64,000 nt of DNA from Cytophagales bacterium (GCA_025056215.1 JANWWC010000004.1:248001-312000); one strand, 5' to 3'; positions 36,662-46,222 are shown, counted from the first letter of the stretch. The notes: a model not told the origin generated them from the letters alone. Numbers and translations are program-made.

Positions 36662-36832
36662 CTATTTAGTTTTAGAGCGATAAATTTTTCTAGCTTGTTG
36701 TTTCAACTCGTTGAGCTCTTTGCGAATCGCTTCTACTTCTTGATAGTTTCGCTCTGCTTTTTTCTTCTTAAAAAAGTCAGACTGCTTTGCTTTTAGAGCG
36801 ATAATTTTGCTTTCTATTTCTTTGATATCCAT
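36662..36832 (-). CDS. 56-residue charged coiled-coil protein in the ribosomal operon
   Basis: ATG at 36832, stop TAG at 36662-36664. The product starts MDIKEIESKIIALKAKQ and is almost entirely Lys/Glu-rich amphipathic helix (ERNYQEVEAIRKELNELKQQ), predicted coiled coil, with a basic tail. It lies 30 bases downstream of rpsB and just before the operon terminator, in the place where tsf usually follows rpsB. I do not recognise it; it could be a ribosome-associated or nucleic-acid-binding peptide. The position inside the operon and heptad-like pattern argue that it is a real gene. Confidence 0.65.
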   Translation of the reverse strand: MDIKEIESKIIALKAKQSDFFKKKKAERNYQEVEAIRKELNELKQQARKIYRSKTK

Positions 36833-36862
36833 GTTTGTGTGTTTTATTAAATACCTTCCTAC

Positions 36863-37693
36863 TTATTCTTCATCTTCGTTTCCTGCTACCTCCTCGAGAA
36901 GCTTAGAACGTTTCCGTTTTTTGCGAGCTTCCTCGTCGAATTCATCGTCTTCTTCTCGCTTTTCTGCTTCGATTTCAGCAAGCTTTTGCTCATCGCGTTC
37001 CCGTTTGCGCTCTTGGATACCTTCTTCAATAGCTTGTCCGATATAAGAAGTAATCAAATGAATAGATTTATAAGCATCGTCGTTAGCGGGAATTACGAAA
37101 TCTGCTAAGTCTGGGTCAGAGTTAGTATCTACAATAGCATACACCGGAATATTCAAACGACGCGCTTCCTGAACAGCGATAGCTTCTCGCTTTACATCTA
37201 CTACAAACAAAGCGGAAGGAAGACGCGTTTGATCAGCTACTCCTCCTAATACTTTAGCTAACTTTTCTTTTTCTCGCATTAAGCGTGCCACTTCTTTTTT
37301 AGGAAGATACTTGACAGTGTTTTCGTCTTTTAACATTCGCTCGATGGATTGCATTTTTTTGAGCGATTTGCGAATAGTAATAAAGTTAGTGAGCATGCCT
37401 CCTAGCCATCGCTCTGTGACGTAAGGCATTTTTAAGCGAGTAGCCTCTCTAGCTACGATTTCTTTAGCTTGCTTTTTGGTCGCTACAAACATTACCTTTT
37501 TACCAGACCTCACAAGGCTTTTAAGAGAAGCAGCTGCATCTTTAAGTGCTGCTAATGTTTTATTCAAATCAATGATGTGAATGCCATTGCGCTCCATGAA
37601 GATGTAACTCGCCATCTTCGGATTCCATTTGCGCGTAAGGTGTCCAAAATGACACCCAGCATCAAGTAAGTCTTTGTATTCTATAGTAGACAT
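36863..37693 (-). CDS. rpsB: 30S ribosomal protein S2
   Basis: 276 residues. The S2 core is clear: LLDAGCHFGHLTRKWNPKMASYIF, GIHIIDLNKT, WLGGMLTNF and IPVYAIVDTNSDPD. The C-terminal 50 residues are an acidic and Arg/Lys-rich extension (ERDEQKLAEIEAEKREEDDEF and beyond), longer than in E. coli. Third gene of the rplM-rpsI-rpsB operon. Confidence 0.97.
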   Translation of the reverse strand: MSTIEYKDLLDAGCHFGHLTRKWNPKMASYIFMERNGIHIIDLNKTLAALKDAAASLKSLVRSGKKVMFVATKKQAKEIVAREATRLKMPYVTERWLGGMLTNFITIRKSLKKMQSIERMLKDENTVKYLPKKEVARLMREKEKLAKVLGGVADQTRLPSALFVVDVKREAIAVQEARRLNIPVYAIVDTNSDPDLADFVIPANDDAYKSIHLITSYIGQAIEEGIQERKRERDEQKLAEIEAEKREEDDEFDEEARKKRKRSKLLEEVAGNEDEE

Positions 37694-37734
37694 TTACTTT
37701 ATGTTTTGGAATGAAAATTATACAAAAATAAATA

Positions 37735-38121
37735 TTACCGTTTGCTAAATTGAAATCTTCTTCGTGCTTTTCTACGCCCGTATTTTTTACGTTCTACCAT
37801 GCGAGGGTCTCTTGTAAGAAAACCTTCGGCTCGCAACGGTGCGCGAAATTCCTCATTGATTTTCACAAGAGCACGTGCAATTGCTAAGCGAATAGCTTGA
37901 GCTTGCCCTGTAATTCCGCCCCCTTTAACGTTCACGCGAATATCATATTTCCCTAACTCGTTCGTTACTGCAAGAGGCTGATTTACTACGATTCTCAATA
38001 TTTCAGAAGGAAAATAATCCTCAAAGGGCCTGTTATTGATGACGATATTGCCCTTTCCGGGCTTCATGTAAATTCTAGCAACAGATGTCTTACGCCTTCC
38101 TATCGTGTTAATCACTTCCAT
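37735..38121 (-). CDS. rpsI: 30S ribosomal protein S9
   Basis: 128 residues. Matches S9: [18 protein letters not shown], the [19 protein letters not shown] core and the C-terminal [17 protein letters not shown] tail that reaches the decoding centre. It follows rplM by 6 bases in the same operon. Confidence 0.98.
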   Translation of the reverse strand: MEVINTIGRRKTSVARIYMKPGKGNIVINNRPFEDYFPSEILRIVVNQPLAVTNELGKYDIRVNVKGGGITGQAQAIRLAIARALVKINEEFRAPLRAEGFLTRDPRMVERKKYGRRKARRRFQFSKR

Positions 38122-38127
38122 GATACT

Positions 38128-38574
38128 TTATAGAATTTTAATTTCTTTTGGCTGTTGTGCTTGATGAGGATGTTCGGTACCAGCATATACGCGAAGGTTT
38201 CGAAAGAGCGAACGTCCTAAACGATTTTTAGGCAACATTCTTTTTACTGCCATTTCTACTAAGCGCGTAGGGTGTTTAGCTAAAATCTCTAAGGGGGTAC
38301 TGAATCTTTGCCCTCCTGGATAACCTGTGTAACGAACATACTGTTTTTTAGTCATTTTATCGCCTGTAAGAATTACTTTAGAGGCGTTAATAACAATTAC
38401 ATTATCCCCACAATCTACGTGAGGAGTAAAGTAGGGTTTATGTTTACCGCGTAAAATGCGCGCTATTTGACTAGCTAACCTCCCCAAAATTTTTCCTTGA
38501 GCGTCTACTATCACCCATTCTTTTTGTACAGTGGCTTTGTTTGCCGAAACTGTTTTATAACTCAAAGTATCCAC
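38128..38574 (-). CDS. rplM: 50S ribosomal protein L13
   Basis: 148 residues. L13 features: WVIVDAQGKILGRLASQIA, LRGKHKPYFTPHVDCGDNVIVINA, YTGYPGG and AVKRMLPKNRLGR. First gene of the operon, behind a well-spaced Bacteroidota promoter, with a leader of about 57 bases. Confidence 0.98.
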   Translation of the reverse strand: MDTLSYKTVSANKATVQKEWVIVDAQGKILGRLASQIARILRGKHKPYFTPHVDCGDNVIVINASKVILTGDKMTKKQYVRYTGYPGGQRFSTPLEILAKHPTRLVEMAVKRMLPKNRLGRSLFRNLRVYAGTEHPHQAQQPKEIKIL

Positions 38575-38637
38575 TTTTTTAACGCTTTTATACTTTTACA
38601 AGCTAAACTTCTGCTTAAGTTCCTATTAAACGGAGCG

Positions 38638-38669
38638 CAAACTTATACGATTGATTTTCAATTTACAAA
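38638..38669 (-). promoter_or_regulatory. Bacteroidota housekeeping promoter of rplM-rpsI-rpsB
   Basis: Minus-strand TTTG (38666-38669), 20 bases, TAAGTTTG (38638-38645): both elements match the consensus with correct spacing. Transcription would start near 38631, 57 bases before rplM. Confidence 0.75.
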
Positions 38670-38749
38670 TTTTATACCCATAAATCTTCATAAAAGTTCT
38701 ATAAACTTCTCCAAAATATTCTGCAATTTTGTAAGAAAGAAATTTTTGT

Positions 38750-40510
38750 ATGATTCGAGAGCTTGCCTCCTTAAACCGATACCTTTGGCGATATAAAAAA
38801 TATCTATTCTGGGGTGTTTTTTTTACTGCTATCTCTAACATTTTTGCAGTAGTACCTGCTCAGCTTGTTCGGAATTCTTTCAATTTCATCATTCAAACTC
38901 TTCAGCAACATCCTCCTACCCAAAAACTTTCTCAACAGCTTTTGGAATACGGATTGCTTATCGTCGGAATGGCTATTATGCGCGGAATATTCTTGTTTTT
39001 TATGAGACAAACTATCATTGTAATGTCTCGAAAAATAGAATACGACCTTAAAAATGATATTTATCAGCATTATCAAACCTTGCCGATGAGTTTTTATCGT
39101 TGCAACAATACAGGGGATTTGATGGCAAGGATTTCAGAAGATGTGAGCCAGGTAAGGCAATATTTAGGGCCTGGAATTATGTATGGTTTCAACATGATAA
39201 TATCGAGTATTATTATTGTTACGTATATGTTTATAGTGGATGCAACACTTGCTCTTTGGGCGTTGCTCCCATTGCCTGTATTATCAATCGGTATTTACTG
39301 GGTGAATAGCAGCATTAGCAAGCGCTCTGATGAAATTCAGCAAAATATTTCAGCTCTTTCTACTTTTGTGCAAGAGGCTTTCTCTGGAATTCGAGTGATT
39401 AAAGCTTTTGCAAGGGAAAAAGATTCGTTTCATAGTTTTCAGAAAATTTCTAATCTTTATAAACAAAAAGCAATTGCTCTTGTAAAAGTAGAAAGCTTTT
39501 TCTTCCCTGTTATCTTGAGTATGATAGGAATCAGCATTGTTTTAGTAGTATACATAGGAGGCTTACAAATTATTGCGGGGAAACTTACTGCAGGTCATAT
39601 TGCGGAATTTATTATTTATATCAATTTGCTTACTTGGCCTGTTACTTCTATTGGTTGGGTTACGAGTGTTGTGCAACGGGCAGCCGTTTCCCAGAAAAGA
39701 ATTAATGAGTTCTTAAAAACAAAGACAACTATTGTTTCAACTCGGAACCTAAAAAAAATTTTGCAAGGAAACATCGCATTTGAAGATGTAAGTTTTACCT
39801 ACCCAGATTCTGGAATTCAAGCAATTAAACATCTTTCTTTTTCAATTCAAGCTGGAGAGAAAATTGCTATTATTGGAGCAACTGGCTCTGGAAAAAGTAC
39901 AATAGCTCATTTGCTTTGTCGTATGTATGATACTACCCAAGGTCGTATCTTAATCGATGGAATTCCTATCCAGGATTACGAAATTTCGTTTTTGCGCAGT
40001 CAGATAGGATATGTTCCACAAGACGTATTCTTATTTTCGGATACTATATACAAAAATATCACTTTTGGAATGGATGATACTGATTATCAAAAGGTTGAAA
40101 AATTTGCTCGCGATGCAGGAGTATATGATAACATCATGGATTTTCCAGAAAAATTTGAAACTGTAATCGGTGAAAGAGGAATTACACTCTCAGGCGGCCA
40201 AAAACAGCGCATTTCTATCGCTAGAGCACTCATTCGAGAGCCTAAAATTCTTATTCTTGATGATTCACTTTCAGCAGTAGACACCAAAACAGAAAATCAA
40301 ATTTTAACTGCTCTCCAGGAGAATATGAAAGGAAAGACTGCAATTATTATTTCGCATCGCATTTCATCAGCTAAGTTGGCTGATAGAATTATTGTACTGG
40401 AGGGCGGGCAAATCGCTCAAATAGGAACGCATAACGAGCTCATTGCTACAGAAGGGATTTATAAAGAGTTATGGGAGAAACAGCAATTGCATTTAATGAC
40501 TGCATTATAA
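38750..40510 (+). CDS. ABC exporter, fused membrane and ATPase domains (MsbA/MDR-like)
   Basis: 586 residues: an N-terminal six-helix ABC transmembrane domain (residues about 15-310) and a C-terminal nucleotide-binding domain. Walker A GATGSGKST, Q-loop GYVPQDVFLF, signature LSGGQKQR, Walker B ILILDDSLS, and H-loop IISHRIS are complete. Half-size exporters of this type dimerise and export lipids, peptides or drugs; the substrate is not shown by sequence. It is divergent from the ribosomal operon and converges with the susD gene. Confidence 0.93.
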   Translation: MIRELASLNRYLWRYKKYLFWGVFFTAISNIFAVVPAQLVRNSFNFIIQTLQQHPPTQKLSQQLLEYGLLIVGMAIMRGIFLFFMRQTIIVMSRKIEYDLKNDIYQHYQTLPMSFYRCNNTGDLMARISEDVSQVRQYLGPGIMYGFNMIISSIIIVTYMFIVDATLALWALLPLPVLSIGIYWVNSSISKRSDEIQQNISALSTFVQEAFSGIRVIKAFAREKDSFHSFQKISNLYKQKAIALVKVESFFFPVILSMIGISIVLVVYIGGLQIIAGKLTAGHIAEFIIYINLLTWPVTSIGWVTSVVQRAAVSQKRINEFLKTKTTIVSTRNLKKILQGNIAFEDVSFTYPDSGIQAIKHLSFSIQAGEKIAIIGATGSGKSTIAHLLCRMYDTTQGRILIDGIPIQDYEISFLRSQIGYVPQDVFLFSDTIYKNITFGMDDTDYQKVEKFARDAGVYDNIMDFPEKFETVIGERGITLSGGQKQRISIARALIREPKILILDDSLSAVDTKTENQILTALQENMKGKTAIIISHRISSAKLADRIIVLEGGQIAQIGTHNELIATEGIYKELWEKQQLHLMTAL

Positions 40511-40542
40511 AAAAGTAGAGAGGAGCAAATATTTCTCCTCTC
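40511..40542 (-). terminator. Rho-independent terminator of the susD gene
   Basis: GAGAGGAG (40535-40542 on the minus strand) pairs with CTCCTCTC (40518-40525) around a 9-base loop, then CTACTTTTTTATAA on the minus strand. It overlaps the susD stop codon. Confidence 0.8.
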
Positions 40543-42487
40543 AGCGGATAGCATTTCGATTGGTATTTTCTTCTTCTAATGGAACACGGCTATAATATAA
40601 ACGCGGATCATCCCAACTGATATTTCCAGGAAAAGAGCCTGGCTGAATTTTGTTTTTGTCGGGGAACGTAATAGGAGCACCATCTGCCTGATTTCGAATC
40701 ATCATATAAAACAAGCGGTCTTCTTCGAAAGCTAGTTCTATCATGCGTTCTCGGTCGAGAGCATCTAATCCAGTAGCGTTATAGAGTGGCTGTCCGTCGT
40801 CGTAGCGTGCGGCGCGCAACGGATTAAGATAATACTCGATTGAATTTTTTCCAGTCTTAGTAGCACAATACGCGGCGGTCAGATAGGCTTCTGCTATTCT
40901 GAACAAAGGATGATTGAAACATCTTGATTGACCTGCATTAGCAGGATAGCGAATATATCCTTTAAAATTTTCATTGTATTTCATGCACCAAATAGCTGCT
41001 GGACGAGAGCCAACACGTGAGTTTTCAGTATTAAGAAATGCCTGATGTGGATTAGGGTTATCTACTATGCCGTCTTCTCTATCGCCGAGCCAATCAATGT
41101 AGTAAATAGGATCGTGGAAAGCAGTGTCTGGAGAGCTGTTATCGTATCTTTGCCATAATCCGTTGCTTATCCAAGCGCGATCATAGCCTTTTACATTCAC
41201 TTGCTGCCCGTTGATAGTAAGCGTTCCGCCTAAAATTCCATCTCTATCGTCTCCTGCAATAAGGTCGTTAGCTGGCTGATTTTCTCTTTTGGCAAATAAG
41301 TCATAAAAGCGAGTAAGAGTATATTTTCCATATCTTTTATCTTTTGTGGCGCGTTGATGAGCTACAACACTTTTCAAGTCTGATACATCGCCCCAGCCAG
41401 AGAGTTCTAAAAATTTGTTGCTAAGCGCTAAGATTTTATCTCGATTAGAAGGTTGTGGTGGTTTTCGGTTGGGCCAATAATACCACGGGTAGCGATATAC
41501 GGTGCCTAAGGCATTAAATTGCAGGTCATTGATAAGGCGCGTAGAAATGCGCGTGTGTTGAGCAAATTGAAAAACTACCTCGCGAGAGCGTCCGTTAGCG
41601 CGCCCGAAGCCTGTTACTTCATTTGAAGCTGTAAAAGCGTCATTCACATCATCTTCAAAGCCGTAGTTTCCGCTTGAAATTAAAATATCGGCTTGTTCTT
41701 GAGCTTTTGCCCATTGCCCCATATGAAAATAGACGCGCATGGCTAAAAATCTTGCAGCATCTTTATTAGCTCTGTCGCGGTAGGAGTTAGGTCCATATTT
41801 GGCAGTATTAGTAATTTGTTCGCGAAGGTCTGGCAATAGCTCAATAGCTTTTTCTACGTCTTCTACAATTTGTTGATAAGCTCTCCCAACAGTTACGCGA
41901 GGAGAATTTAAAGAAGTAGAAGTGCGAAGAATAATAGAGGGTTGTCCTTCGTTATTAGCGGGATTGGTAAAATCGTAAGGTCTTCCGAACATTCTTACCA
42001 AATTAAAATGGCAAAAGGCGCGATAAAAATAAGCTTCTCCTAATATGCGAGGTACCCAACTTCGGTTGGCATCATCAAATCCTTGAAAATTGGTAGAAGC
42101 TAATATTTCAATTGCTTTATTGGCAGTTGCTAACATCATATAATGAGAAAACCAAGCGTCTTCTACAGTTGTTCCAGTATTGTTATTAGTATTTCCAAAA
42201 TACATGTTGCGAATATCTTCATCTGCTTTTTCTACATACAAATAACCTTCGTCAGAGGCTAAAACAGCGCGGTGATGAAAATGAGAAATGCTTTGTTTGC
42301 TGTTTCCTGTCATTAAAAAGTATGTACCAGCTACTAATTGATCTACATCGGCATTGCTTCGCCAACTATCTCCTCGAAGGCTCGATTGCCCTTGTGCGTC
42401 GTCAAAGAATTTTTGTTCTTTACAGGATGTTGTTGCTAATAAAAGCAAGCCAACTGTTCCTACAACTTGAATGAAGTTCATTTTCAT
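40541..42487 (-). CDS. RagB/SusD-family outer-membrane lipoprotein (orphan)
   Basis: 648 residues. Lipoprotein signal with the lipidated Cys22 (LLLLATTSCKEQ). SusD-type TPR architecture: DAWFSHYMMLATANKAIEIL, AYFYRAFCHFNLVRMFGRP, and a C-terminal FRIAEAYLTAAYCATKTGK ... REEMIEL-like RERMIELAFEEDRLFYMMI. SusD proteins sit on the outer membrane and cap a SusC TonB-dependent channel, delivering glycans or other nutrients. No SusC gene adjoins it, and the next gene upstream is an unrelated CBS-domain protein, so its channel partner is elsewhere. Confidence 0.92.
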   Translation of the reverse strand: MKMNFIQVVGTVGLLLLATTSCKEQKFFDDAQGQSSLRGDSWRSNADVDQLVAGTYFLMTGNSKQSISHFHHRAVLASDEGYLYVEKADEDIRNMYFGNTNNNTGTTVEDAWFSHYMMLATANKAIEILASTNFQGFDDANRSWVPRILGEAYFYRAFCHFNLVRMFGRPYDFTNPANNEGQPSIILRTSTSLNSPRVTVGRAYQQIVEDVEKAIELLPDLREQITNTAKYGPNSYRDRANKDAARFLAMRVYFHMGQWAKAQEQADILISSGNYGFEDDVNDAFTASNEVTGFGRANGRSREVVFQFAQHTRISTRLINDLQFNALGTVYRYPWYYWPNRKPPQPSNRDKILALSNKFLELSGWGDVSDLKSVVAHQRATKDKRYGKYTLTRFYDLFAKRENQPANDLIAGDDRDGILGGTLTINGQQVNVKGYDRAWISNGLWQRYDNSSPDTAFHDPIYYIDWLGDREDGIVDNPNPHQAFLNTENSRVGSRPAAIWCMKYNENFKGYIRYPANAGQSRCFNHPLFRIAEAYLTAAYCATKTGKNSIEYYLNPLRAARYDDGQPLYNATGLDALDRERMIELAFEEDRLFYMMIRNQADGAPITFPDKNKIQPGSFPGNISWDDPRLYYSRVPLEEENTNRNAIR

Positions 42488-42586
42488 ACTTTTATTTCAA
42501 TCAAAACATTATGCAACTTATAAAACATCCATTCAAATTGCAAAAAATATTTTTTTAAAAGCACATCGTTTGGGGAGAAGCATAGC

Positions 42587-43876
42587 TTATTTTTTGACTA
42601 CTTTAATCCATCCCAAACGCGGGCCGGACTTTGTTTCTATATGAAACTCGTGAAAATTATCAGTTACAACTTCTCCTAATTCGGGTAAGTTGTCGTTTAA
42701 AGAAATAATGTAGCCTCCTAATGTGTCATATTCTCCTTCTGGAATATCCATATCTAGTTTGTGATTGAGATGTTCAATTTTCATGCGGGCGTTCACTCGG
42801 AAAGTGTTGTTATCAATTTTAATGTAATCAAAGTCTTCAGTGTCGTGCTCGTCTTCGATGTCTCCAAATATTTTTTCCATAATGTCTTCCATCGTAACTA
42901 AGCCTGAGGTGCCTCCGAATTCGTCTGTAACGATAGCGAGACTTTTGTGTTCGTTGATAAATCGGATGAGCAATTGATTAGCAGGCATAGTTTCAGGGAC
43001 TTCAATCACTTCTCGCATAATTTGGCGAATATCAGTAGGTTTTCTGTAGAGTCCTAACGAATGGCAATACCCAATTACATTGTCAATCGTATCTTTATAG
43101 ATAGGAATTTTAGAATGTCCTGACTCTATGAACGTTTTTTTAAGAACCTCTATGCCATCTGAAATGTCTACGGCGACCATTTCTTTGCGAACACGCATAC
43201 AATCGCGTACCTTTATTTTTTTGAATTCAAGTGCGTTATTGAGAATTTCTTTGCTTACCTCGTCTGTACTTCCATCGTGGGAAGTTACATTTCGAATAAA
43301 ATTGTTGAGGTCGGTAAGCCCAAAGCGTGGTTTGTCTTCTTGATAAGGTATTCTTAAAATGAAATTAAAAATAAACTTAGTGGTCTTGACAATTATCCAT
43401 ACAATAGGATAGCTCACAGTATAAATGATGTGTAGGAGTCCTACTGAAAAGCTCAAAAATCTATCAGGATTGATAAGCGAAAGACTTTTAGGAATGAATT
43501 CAGCTGTAATCAGTACAATGATGGTAGAAATAATAGTTTGTATGCTCATAGCAATACTATCGCGCATTACATCACCAGTGTTAGGGAAAAAGTAGCTAAT
43601 AAACTGATATAAAGGAGGTTCCATTAAAAGAGCCATGTAAAAACCATATACGACCAAAGCAATGGTGTTTCCTACGAGCATCGTTCCGATAAAATAAGAA
43701 GGATTGTGTAAAAATTTGGACATAATGCGCCCGTAATAAGTACCTTTTTTTCGCTGGATTTCAATATGAAGTTTGTTAGCAGACAAGAAAGCCATCTCAG
43801 AAGCCGAAAAAAAGGCAGAAAGTACTAAACTTATCAATATTAATCCTATATGTTCCGTTATTTCGTCGTTTCCCAT
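42587..43876 (-). CDS. CNNM/CorC-like membrane protein (DUF21, CBS pair, CorC domain)
   Basis: 429 residues. Residues 1-190 are a DUF21/CNNM membrane domain (about four helices, with FSASEMAFLSANKLH at the start and LITAEFIPKSLS). A CBS pair follows (residues about 215-340: VRDCMRVRKEMVAVDI, GHSKIPIYKDTIDNVIGY, FGGTSGLVTMEDIMEKIFG), then a CorC_HlyC domain to the end. Such proteins are linked to magnesium/cobalt transport or efflux; Bacteroidota GldE belongs to this group but is normally next to gldD, which is not seen here. Confidence 0.9.
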   Translation of the reverse strand: MGNDEITEHIGLILISLVLSAFFSASEMAFLSANKLHIEIQRKKGTYYGRIMSKFLHNPSYFIGTMLVGNTIALVVYGFYMALLMEPPLYQFISYFFPNTGDVMRDSIAMSIQTIISTIIVLITAEFIPKSLSLINPDRFLSFSVGLLHIIYTVSYPIVWIIVKTTKFIFNFILRIPYQEDKPRFGLTDLNNFIRNVTSHDGSTDEVSKEILNNALEFKKIKVRDCMRVRKEMVAVDISDGIEVLKKTFIESGHSKIPIYKDTIDNVIGYCHSLGLYRKPTDIRQIMREVIEVPETMPANQLLIRFINEHKSLAIVTDEFGGTSGLVTMEDIMEKIFGDIEDEHDTEDFDYIKIDNNTFRVNARMKIEHLNHKLDMDIPEGEYDTLGGYIISLNDNLPELGEVVTDNFHEFHIETKSGPRLGWIKVVKK

Positions 43877-43938
43877 GGGTAAAACGGAATAGTGGCGAAT
43901 TTTTAATATAATTTTAATCGCCTAACGTGTAAGTAAAT

Positions 43939-44418
43939 TTAATGCAAAAATTCTTTTCTTTTCAAGAGGGTCTCGAAAAATTTTAAATCATGTTCCGACT
44001 GAAAAATCTTAAATGGTAGGTACAGGAACTGAAATCTCGATACGAACAAATAGTAAGCGTCTTTCGTTTTTCGAACTTTTTGAATCTTATCCCATGTAAT
44101 TTGCATGCCTTCCCTTTCAGATTTTTTGATGAGAATGTGGCGAGTATCAAATTCATAAAACAATTTTTCAAAATAAGTTTTAAACTGTTCCAGTTGGGTA
44201 ACTGCTACAAACTGAATTGCCCAAAAGATTACCCATAACAAACTTAGCAAAAAAGCAGAAATCAAACACCACCAAAAAGCAGGTGCGTAAAAAATAGGAA
44301 TAATCAGAATAGCTACTGGGATGAGCCATGCCCACCAGAATTCTCTTAAGGCATTTAAAGTGGAAAGATTAATGTAGGTTTTATGGTCGAGTTGATATTT
44401 TTTTGTTCTTATAGTCAT
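43939..44418 (-). CDS. YcxB-like membrane protein
   Basis: 159 residues. Two membrane segments form a hairpin near residues 30-70 (WWAWLIPVAILIIPIFYAPAFWWCLISAFLLSLLWVIFW). The C-terminal ITWDKIQKVRKTKDAYYLFVSRFQFLYLPFKIF is a YcxB-type PH-like domain. Role unknown; Bacillus YcxB is also uncharacterised. It lies upstream of the CorC-like gene on the same strand. Confidence 0.75.
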   Translation of the reverse strand: MTIRTKKYQLDHKTYINLSTLNALREFWWAWLIPVAILIIPIFYAPAFWWCLISAFLLSLLWVIFWAIQFVAVTQLEQFKTYFEKLFYEFDTRHILIKKSEREGMQITWDKIQKVRKTKDAYYLFVSRFQFLYLPFKIFQSEHDLKFFETLLKRKEFLH

Positions 44419-44437
44419 ACGTGCTGTGGCTTTTCAG

Positions 44438-44761
44438 TCAAAAAAAGTTGATACCTGGTAAATTGGGAAGAAAATTAGCAGTTGTTTTTTGGAGTTCCTC
44501 GCGCGATTTTTCTTCTGCGTTTTGCAAGGCTTGATTAATAGCAGCAATTACCAAATCTGAGATCATTTCAGTATCTTCAGGCGTTTTGAAAAGAGATTTG
44601 TCTATTTCAAGGTGAACTACTTGCTTTAATCCGTTAACTGTTGCTTTTACGAGCCCTCCGCCAGATTCTCCATGAGCGCGCAGATGTGCTAAGTTGTCTT
44701 GCACTTCCTGCATTTTTTGCTTCATTTCTTGCAATTTGCCAAAAATTTCTTGCAAGTTCAT
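44438..44761 (-). CDS. ybaB: YbaB/EbfC nucleoid-associated protein
   Basis: 107 residues, the family length. Features: MQEVQDNLAHLRAHGESGGGLVKATVNG and the C-terminal TEMISDLVIAAINQALQNAEE helix. YbaB-family dimers bind DNA. Often found next to dnaX/recR, which are not here; instead it is 13 bases downstream of lipA. Confidence 0.92.
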   Translation of the reverse strand: MNLQEIFGKLQEMKQKMQEVQDNLAHLRAHGESGGGLVKATVNGLKQVVHLEIDKSLFKTPEDTEMISDLVIAAINQALQNAEEKSREELQKTTANFLPNLPGINFF

Positions 44762-44774
44762 AGGATTTACTTTT

Positions 44775-45650
44775 TTAAACGTTTACGTGTCTTTCCGCAT
44801 GATAGGAGGAACGAACTAAAGGACCGGCCTCTACGTATTTTAGTCCGCGTTTAAGCCCCTCTTCTTTGTACATTTCGAAAGTATCAGGATGAATAAATTC
44901 TACGACCTCTAAATGCGCTTTGGTAGGTTGTAAATACTGGCCTAATGTCAGAATATCGAGCCCATTTTCTACTAGGTCGTCCATGATTTTAAAAACTTCT
45001 TCTTTAGTTTCACCCAGTCCTAGCATCACTCCTGACTTGGTGCGCTTCCCATATTCTTTTGTGCGGCGGATTTGTTCTAAACTTCTTTGATACTTAGCTT
45101 GCGGACGAACCTTTCTGTATAAGCGCTCTACAGTTTCCATATTATGAGAAACCACTTCTTGGCCAGCGCTGATAATTCGATAGAGTGCTTCCCATGCTCC
45201 TTTGACATCGGGAATAAGAGTTTCAATTGTAGTTTGAGGAGAATACTCTTTCACCAAACGAACAGTTTGATACCAAATTTCCGCTCCTCTATCTTTGAGT
45301 TCATCTCGATTTACAGAAGTGATCACAGCGTGTTTTACTCCCATGAGCTTAATAGCTTCTGCTACACGACGGGGCTCATCGGTATCGTATTCAGTAGGAC
45401 GCCCTGTAGCAACTGCACAAAAAGAGCAGCCTCTTGTACAAATATTTCCTAAAATCATGAAGGTAGCTGTTCCTGCGCCCCAGCATTCTCCCATATTAGG
45501 ACAGTTGCCGCTTTGGCAAATTGTATGCAGTTTATAAGTATCTACAATTTCACGAACTCTCAAATATTCTTTGCCTACTGGCAATTTCACTCTCAACCAC
45601 TCTGGTTTGCGAATAGGTTCAGCATTGGTAAGCGTTGGAAGTTCTATCAT
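44775..45650 (-). CDS. lipA: Lipoyl synthase
   Basis: 291 residues. Both iron-sulfur motifs are complete: [12 protein letters not shown] (Cys45, 50, 56, auxiliary cluster) and CTRGCSFC (Cys71, 75, 78, radical-SAM cluster). The C-terminal RSSYHAE carries the conserved Ser ligand. It inserts two sulfurs into octanoyl-protein to make lipoate. It is 13 bases upstream of ybaB and 9 bases after the DctQ-type gene, so these appear co-transcribed. Confidence 0.98.
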   Translation of the reverse strand: MIELPTLTNAEPIRKPEWLRVKLPVGKEYLRVREIVDTYKLHTICQSGNCPNMGECWGAGTATFMILGNICTRGCSFCAVATGRPTEYDTDEPRRVAEAIKLMGVKHAVITSVNRDELKDRGAEIWYQTVRLVKEYSPQTTIETLIPDVKGAWEALYRIISAGQEVVSHNMETVERLYRKVRPQAKYQRSLEQIRRTKEYGKRTKSGVMLGLGETKEEVFKIMDDLVENGLDILTLGQYLQPTKAHLEVVEFIHPDTFEMYKEEGLKRGLKYVEAGPLVRSSYHAERHVNV

Positions 45651-45659
45651 CGATGGCTA

Positions 45660-46181
45660 TTATTTTTTAGCAAAGATAAGCAGCGCTTTAAGAATTTCCG
45701 AAATCCCTTGAAGGAATAATAAGAAAATACCAATAGGGGTAAAACTTTTAATGATAAAACGATAAGGAAGCCCTCCCGCATCAGGAGACCCTTCCTGAAA
45801 CCACCATGCTTGATAAGCGTAAATTGCCCCGTACACTATACAAACAATACATAAAGGAAGTAAAAACAAAATTCCACCTATTAAATTTATAAAAGCTTTT
45901 GTGCGCAAGGATTGACGCGAATACCATACATCTACACGGACATGCCTGTCTTTTTGAAAAGTGTAAGCCGTGCTCAAAAGGAAGATGGCTGCAAAAAGGT
46001 GCCATTCTAATTCTACAATGCCTGCTGAAGTAAAACTAAACCAATAGCGAGCAATTACATCCCACACAATGAGCAACACCAAAAGAGTAGTGAACCATGC
46101 AACAGTTTTTCCTATTTTTTCGCAAAGAGTATCTACTGCACAAATATATTTTTGAGCATATACAAGGAGAGTTTGTTTCAT
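45660..46181 (-). CDS. TRAP transporter small permease (DctQ-like), orphan
   Basis: 173 residues with four membrane segments. DctQ features: VVWDVIARYWF-like LIVWDVIARYWFSFTSAGIVELEWHLFAAIFLLS, RHVRVDVWYSR, and the C-terminal FLLFLQGISEILKAL helix. TRAP small permeases pair with a large DctM permease and a DctP binding protein; neither is next to it. It lies between atpB (41 bases away) and lipA, in the position where atpE normally follows atpB. Confidence 0.88.
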   Translation of the reverse strand: MKQTLLVYAQKYICAVDTLCEKIGKTVAWFTTLLVLLIVWDVIARYWFSFTSAGIVELEWHLFAAIFLLSTAYTFQKDRHVRVDVWYSRQSLRTKAFINLIGGILFLLPLCIVCIVYGAIYAYQAWWFQEGSPDAGGLPYRFIIKSFTPIGIFLLFLQGISEILKALLIFAKK

Positions 46182-46222
46182 AATTTTTAAAAGCTTTCAG
46201 AATTTTCTGAAATAAAAAAAGC

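Noticed and set aside
36807-37046. Ser-rich 79-residue frame opposite the end of rpsB
   Set aside because: It is the antisense of the acidic/Arg-rich S2 tail, which gives a low-complexity Ser/Phe peptide; no independent evidence.
42587-43876. Annotation as gliding-motility protein GldE
   Set aside because: The domain order fits, but gldD or other gliding genes are not adjacent; a general CNNM/CorC-like call is safer.
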